Below, one piece after another: positions 63,405-64,000 of a stretch of DNA of 64,000 bases. Source of the DNA: Pardosa pseudoannulata (Eukaryota > Arthropoda > Arachnida > Araneae > Lycosidae); contig CM063506.1 in NCBI GenBank assembly GCA_032207245.1, positions 35,288,809 through 35,352,808 of the forward strand, read 5' to 3'. Made by a program: the position numbers and the translations under genes. The notes under the pieces were generated by a model, which worked only from the letters and a program-made list of their open reading frames with translations, was not told the origin of the DNA and searched no databases. How positions within the stretch are numbered: the stretch's first letter is position 1; every line of letters begins with the position of its first letter.

Positions 63405-64000
63405 AATGCAACACCACCTATGCATTATGAAATAAAGTATTTTACAAACGTCTTTGTAGCTGCGAAAAATTTTATTTTTTTCGCTCGTAGTGAAATGCTT
63501 AGACTGAGATCTTCCGCTTAAAAGGAACTTTTAAATGGAAGGTTTTTTCCTTATCTTTCACCTTATCTTTTTTAAGTATTATCATAAATACATGGAACTT
63601 TCAGTATTTGTTCTCTAATTATATTTAATTACTTCTGGTGAATTTATTTTGTTTCTAAAATATAAGAAGTCTTTATATAAAGTGTAAAATGAGAATTTGT
63701 TTAAAAAAATTAAAAAAAATTTCTGACACACTGTGCGCAGATTTACAACACAAAGTGAATTTCATTAATAATATTTGTTTTTTTTTTGTGTAACCAGTAA
63801 TTATTAGGTATAATTTTCTACCAATTTAAATTTTTAAAAAGTATCAGAAATAACACCAGGGTATTGAATAAATCACCAACAATAAAATCACCAGGGTATT
63901 GAATTTTCAAAAACGCTAAAATAATGTTTAAAAATTCAAATATTATGAATACTAAATGAGATAAACAACAACGAAAAAAGTAAGTAGAGTTTCATTGTAG
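63405..64000. other. AT-rich end of window
   Basis: No gene was seen. A short direct repeat, accagggtattgaa, occurs twice near 63856 and 63891. Confidence 0.5.

Overview
The window is strongly AT-rich animal nuclear DNA. Coding exons are short, split by GT-AG introns, and buried in transposon debris. The recognisable host genes are typically metazoan: Aurora B kinase, 15-PGDH-type short-chain dehydrogenases, a peripherin/RDS-like tetraspanin and Mediator subunit MED21. Mariner, Tc1, pogo/Tigger, hAT, piggyBac-like, Merlin and THAP-DDE elements point to an arthropod. I favour a chelicerate, perhaps a spider, but that is inference from general style and no single sequence proves it.

Layout: 1-2700 holds a broken mariner, a Ty3/gypsy-like RNase H fragment and a foldback element. 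3220-6686 (+) holds the last two exons of a 15-PGDH-like dehydrogenase; their 3.2 kb intron contains two SINEs, a two-monomer tandem array, a foldback element and a hAT element with a perfect 8-bp target duplication. 12212-24377 (-) is a complete seven-exon Aurora B-type kinase (306 aa); its last intron holds two pogo/Tigger elements, a hAT-like element and a SINE. 25689-32444 (+) is a complete seven-exon paralogue of the first dehydrogenase (247 aa), with a LINE fragment in intron 2. The two dehydrogenases therefore bracket the kinase gene.

36297-47898 is a transposon-rich zone around a three-exon peripherin-like tetraspanin (37770-46171, minus, 326 aa). Three solo LTRs with matching target duplications, one without, Tc1, LINE, hAT, Merlin and piggyBac-like remnants and SINEs lie in or beside it. 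48000-57276 has no recognisable host gene; it holds a hAT and a piggyBac-like MITE, a Merlin fragment, a possible BEL/Pao fragment and one unexplained 72-codon open frame. 58252-58674 (-) is an intronless MED21. 59803-62760 (+) is a decayed THAP-DDE gene of transposon type with a tandemly duplicated exon-like segment. 63032-63404 is a 44-bp minisatellite in which one monomer carries an internal inversion.

The host genes do not form a pathway. The main structural themes are duplication of the dehydrogenase gene, a tRNA-derived SINE family of at least ten copies (several with clear target duplications), and many non-autonomous elements whose exact ends can be read. I found no CRISPR array, no bona fide tRNA or rRNA gene and no bacterial-type operon.
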